Assembly: GCF_000717645.1 (NCBI RefSeq)
Contig: NZ_JNZZ01000025.1
Location: 21,959-85,958, forward strand
Length of the DNA stretch: 64,000 bases
Direction: 5' to 3'
Origin: Streptomyces californicus
GTDB taxonomy: Bacteria; Actinomycetota; Actinomycetes; Streptomycetales; Streptomycetaceae
The position numbers and the translations under genes were made by a program. Positions 26,159 through 34,025 of the stretch are shown piece by piece. Every line of letters starts with the position of its first letter. The first letter of the stretch is position 1. The notes below the pieces were generated by a model, which was not told the DNA's origin, did not search any database, and saw only the letters and a list, made by a program, of their open reading frames with translations.

Positions 26159-26791
26159 CTATCCGGGAGGCGCCTTGGGCATCGTCTCTCGGATCTCCCG
26201 GTCTGCCAAGAGCCGCAGTTCGCCCGTTGTCAGCACCCTGCACGCGCCGCGCACGTCCTCCCTGTGGATGACATCGCTGTTCACCCGGGTGGAGACCTCG
26301 GCGGCAGCGTTCATCAGCTGCCGGACGAGATGGGCCAGCAATTCGGCGACGACGCCTCTGGCCGGCCCACTGACAGCGAGAGTTCCCGTGGGGTCGGTCG
26401 ATTCCATCAACCGATCGATGACGCCGTCGAAAGGGCCGCTGGAGGGCTTCGCCGCAGAGGGCTGCGCGGACGGGTCACCGGAGCGCGAGGCTGGAGGGTT
26501 CTCGACCAGCCAGGCGGCCCACAGGCGACGCAGCTCGGCGTCGGACCGGAACGCGGCGTCCACATGGCGGGGTTGGATCGCCGAGCCGTCCGCCGCTCCC
26601 TCCTCTCGCCAGAACCCATGGGCCCCGTCCAGGAGTTCCCCCGCGAGGTAGGTAAGCCCCGCATCGGCTGCACGAGCCGCCCCGAGATCGAGCTGCTTGC
26701 CTCGGGGAAGTGTCAACAGCTCGCGAGAAAAGCATGGTTCGGGAACATCGACGTGATGCGGGTCCGGCTCCCCGCCTTTGCCACTGCTCAT
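26159..26791 (-). CDS. Double histone-fold protein resembling a fused H2A-H2B
   Basis: 210 residues from ATG 26791, with AAGGAG at ideal spacing; no signal peptide. Residues 46-91 read like the H2A core: LTYLAGELLDGAH matches LEYLTAEILELAG, and AIQPRHVDAAFRSDAELRRL matches [20 protein letters not shown], with a three-residue longer loop before it. Residues 121-200 read like H2B in order: FDGVIDRLMESTDPTG (alpha1), then SGPARGVVAELLAHLVRQLM (alpha2), then VIHREDVRGACRVLTTGEL against TITSREIQTAVRLLLPGEL, gapless over about 60 residues. The halves are joined by a Pro/Ser linker (95-118). The protein is acidic and has no Lys-rich tails, so nucleosome-like DNA wrapping is not assured. GC at third positions is lower than in neighbours, a sign of transfer. 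The gene stands alone, converging on DUF397 and divergent from a membrane-protein gene. Comparison is from memory of human H2A/H2B. Confidence 0.75.
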   Translation of the reverse strand: MSSGKGGEPDPHHVDVPEPCFSRELLTLPRGKQLDLGAARAADAGLTYLAGELLDGAHGFWREEGAADGSAIQPRHVDAAFRSDAELRRLWAAWLVENPPASRSGDPSAQPSAAKPSSGPFDGVIDRLMESTDPTGTLAVSGPARGVVAELLAHLVRQLMNAAAEVSTRVNSDVIHREDVRGACRVLTTGELRLLADREIRETMPKAPPG

Positions 26792-27032
26792 GGGTACTCC
26801 TTCCCGAGGAAGTGCCTGCACTTCCTCCCGGGCTCACGGATCGGTGGTCACCGATCTCCGCCTCATCATGACAAGACGCGGAATCGCCCGGTTGAGGATT
26901 GACTGAACCAGTTGCCCGAATGACGCGTGAAAGCCCGTACGGGTCGGGTCGGCGACGCAGGGAGCCGGGACCGCCGATGAGCCGCACGCCCCCTCCTCGG
27001 GGCCCAGTTGGCCACTGCTAGATTCATCCGCC

Positions 27033-27440
27033 ATGCGATCACGAGACTACGACCTCGAATTCCGGGAGAAGGCCGCCCGCATGCGCGACTGGGGGGTCTG
27101 CGTCCTCGTGGTCGCGGGTCTGCTGTGGGGCTGGTGCGTCATCCTGCTGACGACGGAGTACTCGATCGAGACGAGCAGCGGTAACGAGCGGGAGTGCGCG
27201 GCCCGCCTGTTCACGGACCGGGGAACCGCCAACGAGGGCGTCTACAGCGGCGATTACTGCGCCGACGAACGCGACTGGCCCGAGGCGCTGTTCATCCTCG
27301 GCCTCTCCGTCCCCGTGGCGCTCGTGGGGACCGCGCTCGTCACCGCCGGCAGCGTGAGCCGTCGCATGAGCGGCCACGCCCAGGCGATGCGCGAACTGGA
27401 CCGGCTGGCCGCCGAACGCGAGAAGCGGACCGAGGCATGA
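27033..27440 (+). CDS. Small two-helix membrane protein, unknown function
   Basis: 135 residues from ATG 27033. A charged N-terminal segment (RDYDLEFREKAARMRD) leads to helix one (GVCVLVVAGLLWGWCVILL). An extracytoplasmic loop with two Cys (RECAARLFT, DYCADERD) follows, then helix two (LFILGLSVPVALVGTALVTAG) and a charged helical tail (MRELDRLAAEREKRTEA). The two loop cysteines could form a disulphide. Not recognised. Divergent from the double histone-fold gene across a 241-bp gap. Confidence 0.65.
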   Translation: MRSRDYDLEFREKAARMRDWGVCVLVVAGLLWGWCVILLTTEYSIETSSGNERECAARLFTDRGTANEGVYSGDYCADERDWPEALFILGLSVPVALVGTALVTAGSVSRRMSGHAQAMRELDRLAAEREKRTEA

Positions 27441-27904
27441 CCGACGCCTGACCGGCCCCCGCCCCCAGCGGACGCGGTAACCGTACGTACGGCACGGCTC
27501 CGGCGGCCACGCGGGACGGGCCCGACCGGCCGGTGGGCGGACCGTTCGGGCACCGCGCGCCGGGAGACGTACAAGCGCCGCCCCTGGCCGACGCGGGCGC
27601 GGCGACACGTACGCACGGCGCCGGCCGCGACCCATGCGGGCGCGCGAACGGACGACTGCGACCCACGCGGGCGCGCGAACGTACGTGCGCCGAAGCCCCG
27701 CCGCAGCGCTCGGCGGCCCGAGCCTCCGGCGGCCACCGCATCCGCGCACCGGTCCCGGCGGCCACGACATCCGCGCAGCCGACCCCGCCCCGGCGCCCCC
27801 GACCGGTCCCGGCGCCCCCGGCCAGACGTTCCGCTACCCGCCGGTACGGGGCTCCCGCGCCCCGGCCCGCCGGTCGACCGGCCCGATAAGGCAGTCTTGT
27901 CCTC
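27441..27904. repeat. Gene-free region with degenerate GC-rich repeats
   Basis: 464 bases before fasR without a convincing gene. It contains CCGTACGTACGG, a 12-bp palindrome, at 27481-27492, and repeated GCGACCCANGCGGGCGCGCGAACG at about 27627 and 27658, plus further CACGCGGG/GGCGACAC fragments. The promoter of fasR must lie near its right end. Confidence 0.45.
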
Positions 27905-29104
27905 GTGCCCCGACCCGATCCTGAGCATCCCGCCGCCCACGACGCCCACCTGCACGCCGCGACCCTGAAACGGCTGGAGCAGTCCTCCGGCCGACTGGCC
28001 GCGAACGCGATTGCCCGCATGGACGAATCGCTGCCGTGGTACCGGGCGATGCCCCCGGAGAACCGGTCCTGGATCGGCCTGGTCGCCCAGGCCGGCATCG
28101 CCGCGTTCACCGAGTGGTTCCGGCATCCCGAGACCCCGCAGGCCATCTCGACCGACGTCTTCGGCACCGCGCCGCGCGAACTGACCCGGGCCATCACCCT
28201 GCGGCAGACCGTGGAGATGGTGCGCACCACGATCGAGGTCATGGAGGCCGCGATCGACGAGGTGGCCGCCCCCGGCGACGAGTCGGTGCTGCGCGAGGCG
28301 CTGCTCGTCTACGCGCGCGAGATCGCCTTCGCCACCGCCCAGGTCTACGCCCAGGCCGCCGAGGCCCGGGGCGCCTGGGACGCCCGGCTGGAGTCGCTGG
28401 TGGTGAACGCGGTCCTCTCCGGCGAGGCCGACGAAGGGGCCGTGTCCCGGGCCGCCGCGCTCGGCTGGAACTCGCCCGAGCACGTCTGCGTCATCCTCGG
28501 CACCGCGCCCGACGGCGACAGCGAGCTGACCGTCGAGGCGATCCGCCGCGCCGCCCGGCACGCCAAGCTCCAGGTGCTCACCGGAGTGCTCGGCAACCGG
28601 CTCGTCGTCATCGCCGGCGGCAGCGACAACCCGCTCCAGGTCGCGAAGGGCCTGATCGGCCCGTACGCGGCCGGACCGGTGGTCGCCGGCCCCGTCGTGC
28701 CCGACCTGCTCGCCGCCACCCGCTCCGCACAGGCGGCGGCGGCCGGGCTCAAGGCGTGCTCGGCGTGGCAGGACGCCCCCCGCCCCGTACTGGCGGACGA
28801 TCTCCTCCCGGAGCGCGCGATGGCCGGAGACCCGGCCGCGCGCGACCAGTTGGTGGAGGAGATCTACAGACCGCTGGAGGAGGCCGGTTCGGCTCTGCTG
28901 GAAACGCTGAGCGTTTACCTGGAGCAGGCGAGCAGTCTGGAGGGCGCCGCCCGGATGCTGTTCGTGCACCCCAACACCGTGCGCTACCGGCTGCGACGTG
29001 TGACGGACGTCACCGGATGGTCACCCTCCGATGTGCGCTCCGCCTTCACGCTGCGGATCGCCCTCATCCTGGGTCGCTTGGCCGCAGCCGATCCGCAGTC
29101 CTAG
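27905..29104 (+). CDS. fasR: PucR/CdaR-family activator of fatty-acid synthesis, FasR
   Basis: 399 residues from GTG 27905. It lacks an obvious sensor signature in the N-terminal half but carries the PucR-type C-terminal HTH: LLETLSVYLEQASSLEGAARMLFVHPNTVRYRLRRV, then TGWSPSDVRSAFTLRIAL. In Streptomyces coelicolor the gene directly upstream of fabD encodes FasR, an activator of the fab operon; the position here is the same. A perfect 17-bp palindrome lies five bases after its stop, before fabD. Family and context agree well. Confidence 0.92.
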   Translation: MPRPDPEHPAAHDAHLHAATLKRLEQSSGRLAANAIARMDESLPWYRAMPPENRSWIGLVAQAGIAAFTEWFRHPETPQAISTDVFGTAPRELTRAITLRQTVEMVRTTIEVMEAAIDEVAAPGDESVLREALLVYAREIAFATAQVYAQAAEARGAWDARLESLVVNAVLSGEADEGAVSRAAALGWNSPEHVCVILGTAPDGDSELTVEAIRRAARHAKLQVLTGVLGNRLVVIAGGSDNPLQVAKGLIGPYAAGPVVAGPVVPDLLAATRSAQAAAAGLKACSAWQDAPRPVLADDLLPERAMAGDPAARDQLVEEIYRPLEEAGSALLETLSVYLEQASSLEGAARMLFVHPNTVRYRLRRVTDVTGWSPSDVRSAFTLRIALILGRLAAADPQS

Positions 29105-29108
29105 ACTT

Positions 29109-29125
29109 TTGTTGAACTTCAACAA
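29109..29125. promoter_or_regulatory. Perfect 17-bp palindrome in the fabD promoter, probable FasR site
   Basis: TTGTTGAACTTCAACAA, arms TTGTTGAA and TTCAACAA around a single C. It is AT-rich in a GC-rich setting and lies between fasR and fabD, 62 bases before the fabD start region. FasR is known to bind the fab promoter in Streptomyces; that this palindrome is the contact site is inference. Confidence 0.75.
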
Positions 29126-29187
29126 TTACCCCGACGGTTCTTCGTCCCTGTCCCCACGGGCGTACCGGGCCGTCCCCAAGAGAGAGT

Positions 29188-30111
29188 GTGAGGGTGCTCG
29201 TACTCGTCGCTCCCGGCCAAGGCGCTCAGACGCCCGGCTTCCTGACTCCCTGGCTCGACCTCCCCGGTGCCGCCGACCGCATCGCGGCCTGGTCCGACGC
29301 CATCGGGCTCGACCTTGCCCACTACGGCACGAAGGCCGACGCGGACGAGATCCGCGACACGGCCGTGGCGCAGCCGCTCCTGGTGGCCGCCGGACTGCTC
29401 TCGGCGGCCGCGCTGGACGCCGCCTCCCCCGACGTCGTCGCGGGCCACAGCGTCGGTGAGATCACCGCCGCCGCGCTCGCCGGCGTCATCGACGACGAGG
29501 CCGCGCTGCGCTTCGTCCGCACCCGCGGGCTCGGCATGGCCGAGGCCGCCGCGGTCACCGAGACCGGGATGGCCGCCCTCCTCGGCGGCGACCCGGCCGT
29601 CACGGTCCCGCACCTGGAGAAGCTCGGGCTGACCCCGGCCAACGTCAACGGCGGCGGCCAGATCGTCGCCGCGGGCACCGCCGCCCAGATCGCGGCCCTG
29701 GAGGCCGACAAGCCCGAGGGCGTCAGGCGGATCGTTCCGCTCAAGGTGGCCGGCGCGTTCCACACGCACCACATGGCCCCGGCCGTGGAGAAGCTGCGCG
29801 CGGCGGTCGGCGATCTGACGGTCTCCGACCCGACCGTGCGTTACGTTTCCAACGCCGACGGCCACACCGTGGCCACCGGCACCGAGGTCGTCGCCCGGCT
29901 GGTCGGGCAGGTCGCCAACCCGGTCCGCTGGGACCTGTGCATGGAGACCTTCCAGTCCCTGGGCGTCACCGCACTCGTCGAGCTGAGCCCGGGAGGCACG
30001 CTGACCGGGCTCGCCAAGCGCGCCCTGCCCGGCGTGCGGACGCTCGCGCTCAAGACCCCCGACGACCTCGACGCGGCCCGCGCGCTCATCTCCGAGCACG
30101 CGGGCGTCTAA
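29188..30111 (+). CDS. fabD: Malonyl-CoA:ACP transacylase FabD
   Basis: 307 residues from GTG 29188, with GAGAGAG upstream; GTG 29194 is an alternative that matches relatives starting LVLVAPGQGAQ. It moves malonyl groups from CoA to ACP. Active-site Ser lies in AGHSVGEITAAALAG; the glutamine motif GQGAQTPGF and the His in AGAFHTHHM are present. First gene of the fabD-fabH-acpP-fabF operon; the gap to fabH is 9 bp. Confidence 0.96.
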   Translation: MRVLVLVAPGQGAQTPGFLTPWLDLPGAADRIAAWSDAIGLDLAHYGTKADADEIRDTAVAQPLLVAAGLLSAAALDAASPDVVAGHSVGEITAAALAGVIDDEAALRFVRTRGLGMAEAAAVTETGMAALLGGDPAVTVPHLEKLGLTPANVNGGGQIVAAGTAAQIAALEADKPEGVRRIVPLKVAGAFHTHHMAPAVEKLRAAVGDLTVSDPTVRYVSNADGHTVATGTEVVARLVGQVANPVRWDLCMETFQSLGVTALVELSPGGTLTGLAKRALPGVRTLALKTPDDLDAARALISEHAGV

Positions 30112-30120
30112 GGAGCGAGC

Positions 30121-31152
30121 ATGTCGAAGATCAAGCCCAGCAAGGGCGCCCCGTACGCACGGATCATCGGCGTCGGCGGCTACCGCCCGACCCGGGTCGT
30201 GCCGAACGAGGTGATCCTCGAGACGATCGACTCCTCCGACGAGTGGATCCGCTCCCGCTCCGGCATCGTCACCCGCCACTGGGCCTCCGACGAGGAGACC
30301 GTGGCCGCGATGTCGGTGGAGGCGTCCGGCAAGGCCATCGCCGACGCGGGCATCGACCCGGAGCAGATCGGCGCGGTCGTCGTCTCGACCGTCTCGCACT
30401 TCAAGCAGACCCCGGCCGTCGCCACCGAGATCGCCCACCGGATCGGCGCGGGCAAGCCCGCCGCCTTCGACATCTCGGCCGGCTGCGCGGGCTTCGGCTA
30501 CGGCCTGACCCTCGCCAAGGGCATGATCGTCGAGGGTTCGGCCGAGTACGTCCTGGTCATCGGCGTGGAGCGGCTCAGCGACCTCACCGACCTGGAGGAC
30601 CGCGCGACGGCCTTCCTGTTCGGCGACGGCGCGGGCGCGGTCGTCGTGGGCCCCTCCCAGGAGCCGGCCATCGGCCCCACCGTCTGGGGCTCCGAGGGCG
30701 ACAAGTCCGAGACCATCAAGCAGACCGTCGGCTGGAACGAGTTCCGGCTCGGCGACGTCTCCCAGCTGCCGCTCGACGCGAAGGGCGAGGTCAAGTTCCC
30801 CGCCATCACGCAGGAGGGCCAGGCGGTCTTCCGCTGGGCCGTCTTCGAGATGGCGAAGGTCGCCCAGCAGGCGCTGGACGCGGCCGGGATCTCCCCGGAG
30901 GACCTGGACGTCTTCATTCCGCACCAGGCCAACATGCGGATCATCGACTCGATGGTGAAGACCCTGAAACTGCCGGAGCACGTCACGGTCGCCCGTGACA
31001 TCGAGTCCACCGGCAACACGTCCGCCGCCTCGATCCCGCTCGCGATGGAGCGGCTCCTGGCGACCGGTCAGGCGAAGAGCGGCGACACCGCGCTCGTCAT
31101 CGGCTTCGGGGCGGGTCTCGTCTACGCCGCGACGGTCGTTACCCTCCCCTAG
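30121..31152 (+). CDS. fabH: Beta-ketoacyl-ACP synthase III FabH
   Basis: 343 residues from ATG 30121, with AAGGAG. It starts fatty-acid chains by condensing an acyl-CoA starter with malonyl-ACP. The Cys-His-Asn triad is visible: Cys in DISAGCAGFGYG, His in FIPHQANMRII and Asn in ESTGNTSAASIPLAM. Length is standard. In Streptomyces FabH accepts branched starters, so it helps set iso/anteiso lipid patterns. In the operon behind fabD and 63 bp before acpP. Confidence 0.97.
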   Translation: MSKIKPSKGAPYARIIGVGGYRPTRVVPNEVILETIDSSDEWIRSRSGIVTRHWASDEETVAAMSVEASGKAIADAGIDPEQIGAVVVSTVSHFKQTPAVATEIAHRIGAGKPAAFDISAGCAGFGYGLTLAKGMIVEGSAEYVLVIGVERLSDLTDLEDRATAFLFGDGAGAVVVGPSQEPAIGPTVWGSEGDKSETIKQTVGWNEFRLGDVSQLPLDAKGEVKFPAITQEGQAVFRWAVFEMAKVAQQALDAAGISPEDLDVFIPHQANMRIIDSMVKTLKLPEHVTVARDIESTGNTSAASIPLAMERLLATGQAKSGDTALVIGFGAGLVYAATVVTLP

Positions 31153-31215
31153 GCACACCGGACCTTTTGGCCCGTGCGCACGTACACCGAACAAACCCAC
31201 CGAAGGAGCGCCAAG

Positions 31216-31464
31216 ATGGCCGCCACGCAGGAAGAGATCGTCAAGGGTCTCGCCGAGATCGTCAACGAGATCGCCGGTATCCCGGAGGAGGACGTCCAGC
31301 TGGACAAGTCCTTCACCGACGACCTGGACGTCGACTCGCTGTCCATGGTCGAGGTCGTCGTCGCCGCCGAGGAGCGCTTCGACGTGAAGATCCCCGACGA
31401 GGACGTCAAGAACCTCAAGACGGTCGGCGACGCCGCCGACTACATCCTGAAGCACCAGGGCTGA
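31216..31464 (+). CDS. acpP: Acyl carrier protein
   Basis: 82 residues from ATG 31216, with AAGGAG at 31203-31208. The phosphopantetheine site is Ser in DLDVDSLSMVE; the acidic four-helix ACP pattern is standard (EEIVKGLAEIVNEIAGIPEEDV; FDVKIPDEDVKNLKTVGDAADYI). It carries growing acyl chains for FabD, FabH and FabF. Confidence 0.97.
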   Translation: MAATQEEIVKGLAEIVNEIAGIPEEDVQLDKSFTDDLDVDSLSMVEVVVAAEERFDVKIPDEDVKNLKTVGDAADYILKHQG

Positions 31465-31540
31465 TCCCAGCCCGGCTGTGTCGCCACCCGGCGGTGGCGC
31501 CGCTGATTCACGACCCTCTACACGTGGAGAAGATTTTCCA

Positions 31541-32803
31541 GTGAACTCGACCAATCGCACCGTGGTCGTCACCGGTATCGGCGCAACCACTCCGCTGGGT
31601 GGCGACTCCGCATCGACCTGGGAAGGTCTGATGGCCGGCCGGTCCGGCGTCAAGCCTCTCGAAGGCGAGCGCTTCGCCGAACTGCCCGTCCGGATCGCCG
31701 CGCTCGCGGCCGTCGACCCGGGCGAGGTCCTGCCCCGCCCGCTGGCCCGCAAGCTGGACCGCTCCGCGCAGTTCGCGCTGATCGCGGCCCGGGAGGCGTG
31801 GGCGGACGCGGGCTTCACCGCCAAGGCCGGGGAGGACGAGTCCATCGCCCCCGAGCGCCTCGGCTCGGTCATCGCCTCCGGCATCGGCGGCGTGATCACC
31901 CTGCTCGACCAGTACGACGTGCTCAAGGAGAAGGGCGTACGCCGCGTCTCCCCGCACACCGTCCCGATGCTCATGCCCAACGGCCCGGCTGCCAACGTCG
32001 GCCTGGAGGTCAACGCCCAGGCCGGTGTCCACACGCCCGTCTCCGCCTGCGCCTCGGGCGCGGAGGCGATCGGGTACGCCGTCGAGATGATCCGTACCGG
32101 CCGGGCCGACGTGGTCGTCGCCGGCGGCACGGAAGCGGCGATCCACCCGCTGCCGATCGCGGCGTTCGCCAACATGATGGCGATGTCCAAGAGCAACGAC
32201 GAGCCCGAGAAGGCATCGCGTCCGTACGACACCGGCCGGGACGGGTTCGTCCTCGGCGAGGGTGCGGGCGTCGTCGTCCTGGAGTCCGCCGAGCACGCCG
32301 CCAAGCGCGGTGCGAAGGTCTACTGCGAGGTGCTGGGCCAGGGCCTGTCGGCCGACGCCCACCACATCGCGCAGCCCGAGCCGACCGGCCGGGGCATCGC
32401 CGCCGCGATGCAGAACCTGCTGGACTCCAGCGACCTCAAGCCGTCCGAGGTGGTCCACCTCAACGCGCACGCCACGTCGACGCCGCAGGGCGACCTCGCC
32501 GAGATCAAGGCGCTGCGCAAGGTGCTGGGCGAGGACCTGGACCACGTGGCGATCTCCGCGACGAAGTCGATGACCGGTCACCTGCTGGGTGGCGCGGGCG
32601 GCATCGAGACGGTGGCCACCGTCCTGGCGCTGCACCACCGCACGGCCCCGCCGACCATCAACATCGACGACCTCGACGGGGAGATCGACGCGGACATCGT
32701 GCGCGGCGAGCCCCGGGCGCTGCCCGAGGGCCCGATCGCGGCGATCAACAACTCGTTCGGGTTCGGCGGCCACAACGTGGTGCTGGCGTTCCGCTCGGTG
32801 TAG
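31541..32803 (+). CDS. fabF: Beta-ketoacyl-ACP synthase II FabF
   Basis: 420 residues from GTG 31541 (GGAGAAG upstream; the product begins NSTNRTVVVTGIGATTPLGG). It elongates acyl-ACP by decarboxylative condensation with malonyl-ACP. Active-site Cys in VSACASGAEAIGYA, His in LNAHATSTPQGD, and Lys/His in TKSMTGHLLGGAGG. Last gene of the fab operon, followed 17 bp later by a strong hairpin terminator. Confidence 0.97.
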   Translation: MNSTNRTVVVTGIGATTPLGGDSASTWEGLMAGRSGVKPLEGERFAELPVRIAALAAVDPGEVLPRPLARKLDRSAQFALIAAREAWADAGFTAKAGEDESIAPERLGSVIASGIGGVITLLDQYDVLKEKGVRRVSPHTVPMLMPNGPAANVGLEVNAQAGVHTPVSACASGAEAIGYAVEMIRTGRADVVVAGGTEAAIHPLPIAAFANMMAMSKSNDEPEKASRPYDTGRDGFVLGEGAGVVVLESAEHAAKRGAKVYCEVLGQGLSADAHHIAQPEPTGRGIAAAMQNLLDSSDLKPSEVVHLNAHATSTPQGDLAEIKALRKVLGEDLDHVAISATKSMTGHLLGGAGGIETVATVLALHHRTAPPTINIDDLDGEIDADIVRGEPRALPEGPIAAINNSFGFGGHNVVLAFRSV

Positions 32804-32820
32804 TCACCCGCTGTACGCGA

Positions 32821-32854
32821 GAAGCCCGCCTCCCGGGTCCGGGAGGCGGGCTTC
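32821..32854 (+). terminator. Rho-independent-type hairpin after fabF
   Basis: GAAGCCCGCCTCCCGG pairs with CCGGGAGGCGGGCTTC (16-bp perfect stem, minimal loop). It lies 17 bases after the fabF stop and closes the fab operon. Confidence 0.88.
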
Positions 32855-32922
32855 CGTGTGCCCGGGCCGCTCCGACCGGGATCTCCCCCTCGCCCAGGAC
32901 GATCGTCCGGCCGTACGCCGAC

Positions 32923-33120
32923 ATGAAGGACCCTGCGGTGGCTGCGATGAGCGCGATGCCCAAGTACGTGGCCTCCCGCACACTCAGGGACCCCGGCTGG
33001 GCGAACACCACCGTGCTCGGCGCGGACCTCACGGCGGAGGTCGGACGCGTCAAGGCCGCGTCCGAAGAGGAGACGGTGGTGCTGGGCAGCGGAGGGCTGC
33101 TCGGCACCTTGAGGGAACCG
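32923..33120 (+). pseudogene. Fragment of a RibD/dihydrofolate-reductase-like protein
   Basis: One frame reads MKDPAVAAMSAMPKYVASRTL, then RDPGWANTTVLGADLTAEVGRVKA, then VVLGSGGLLGTL, which is the middle of RibD-C-type dihydrofolate-reductase-like proteins (pattern MPKYVVSRTL..PGW.NT.VL, then GSG.LV.TL). The N-terminal part and the catalytic end are absent and the frame runs into the next terminator. It is a decayed fragment without a ribosome site. Confidence 0.7.
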
Positions 33121-33124
33121 GCCC

Positions 33125-33162
33125 GAGGGCTGTCCCGCACTTCCCCTGGCGGGACAGCCCTC
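33125..33162. terminator. Hairpin terminator at the 3' end of the DUF3145 gene
   Basis: GAGGGCTGTCCCGC (33125-33138) pairs perfectly with GCGGGACAGCCCTC (33149-33162) around a ten-base loop. It overlaps the stop codon of the minus-strand DUF3145 gene at 33161-33163. A stem starting within the stop codon is unusual. Confidence 0.8.
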
Positions 33163-33655
33163 AGACGACCTGGTGCAGCCAGCGGACGGGCGCGCCCTCG
33201 CCGGCGTGGCGGAAGGTCTCCAGCTCGTCGTCCCACGGCTTGCCGAGCAGGGAGGAGATCTCGGCCTCCAGGTCGCTCTCGCCGCGCACCGAGCGCGCCA
33301 GGGCCGCCCGCAGCCGGTCCTCGGGGACCAGGATGTCGCCGTGCAGGCCGGTGACGGCGTGGAAGATGCCGAGGCCGGGGGTGGAGCTGTAGCGCTCGCC
33401 CTCGGCGGTGGCGCACGGCTCGGAGGTCACCTCGAAGCGCAGCAGGTCCCAGCCGCGCAGGGCGGAGGCGAGCTGCGAGGCGGTGCCGACGCGGCCCTGC
33501 CAGGAGAATTCCGACCGCCAGGTGCCGGGCGCGGCCGGCTGCCTGATCCAGTCGAGCTGCACCCGCACACCGAGGACGCCCGCCACTGCCCACTCGACAT
33601 GTGGGCACAGCGCGCGCGGTGCGGAGTGAACGTACAGGACTCCACGTGTCGTCAC
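33161..33655 (-). CDS. DUF3145 protein
   Basis: 164 residues from ATG 33655. Conserved actinobacterial family found next to fabF in Streptomyces; function unknown. Typical features are seen: MTTRGVLYVHSAPRALCPHVEW at the start, then WRSEFSWQGRVGTASQLASAL, EGERYSSTPGLGIFHA and LGKPWDDELETFRHAGEGAP. Soluble, no signal. It converges on the fab operon. Confidence 0.9.
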   Translation of the reverse strand: MTTRGVLYVHSAPRALCPHVEWAVAGVLGVRVQLDWIRQPAAPGTWRSEFSWQGRVGTASQLASALRGWDLLRFEVTSEPCATAEGERYSSTPGLGIFHAVTGLHGDILVPEDRLRAALARSVRGESDLEAEISSLLGKPWDDELETFRHAGEGAPVRWLHQVV

Positions 33656-34025
33656 CGGAACCTCCCGTGTGGGACGAGGTACGCCTTTCCCAACGGCCTC
33701 GCGTCCGGACCGCCTCTTTTCGGCCGTCTCCCGAGGTTGTCATCAGTAAACAGCATCGGGAGTTAATCTCCTGAAAAGGGACAGTGTGTGACGGGACGTA
33801 ATGTACCGGAGCCACCCCGGTGCGCGCGGGCGGGCGGGACGCCACTGGTTCGACGGGGAAAAGCTACCGTGCGCCGGGGCCGTTCGTGTGACGTACGGTC
33901 GGTCTCGGGCCTCTGATTCACCGGGTTTCACCCGGCAGGGCGCGCACCGCCCCGACCTGGGGATCGTGCGCGTGCCGGAGGCATGACCAGAGGCATAGGC
34001 CACAGGGTGACCGGAGGGGGTCCGA
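33656..34025. other. Divergent intergenic region, no gene seen
   Basis: 370 bases between the DUF3145 start and the GDSL hydrolase start. The left third is AT-richer (GTAAACAGCATCGGGAGTTAATCTCC) and should hold the DUF3145 promoter; a small inverted repeat GGGAG-TTAAT-CTCC is present there. A CCGGGTTTCACCCGG hairpin lies near 33928-33943. No protein-like frame. Confidence 0.4.

Noticed and set aside
29188..32803. Biosynthetic gene cluster (type II polyketide)
   Set aside because: The fabD-fabH-acpP-fabF set with FasR is the primary fatty-acid operon; no ketoreductase, cyclase or chain-length factor is present.
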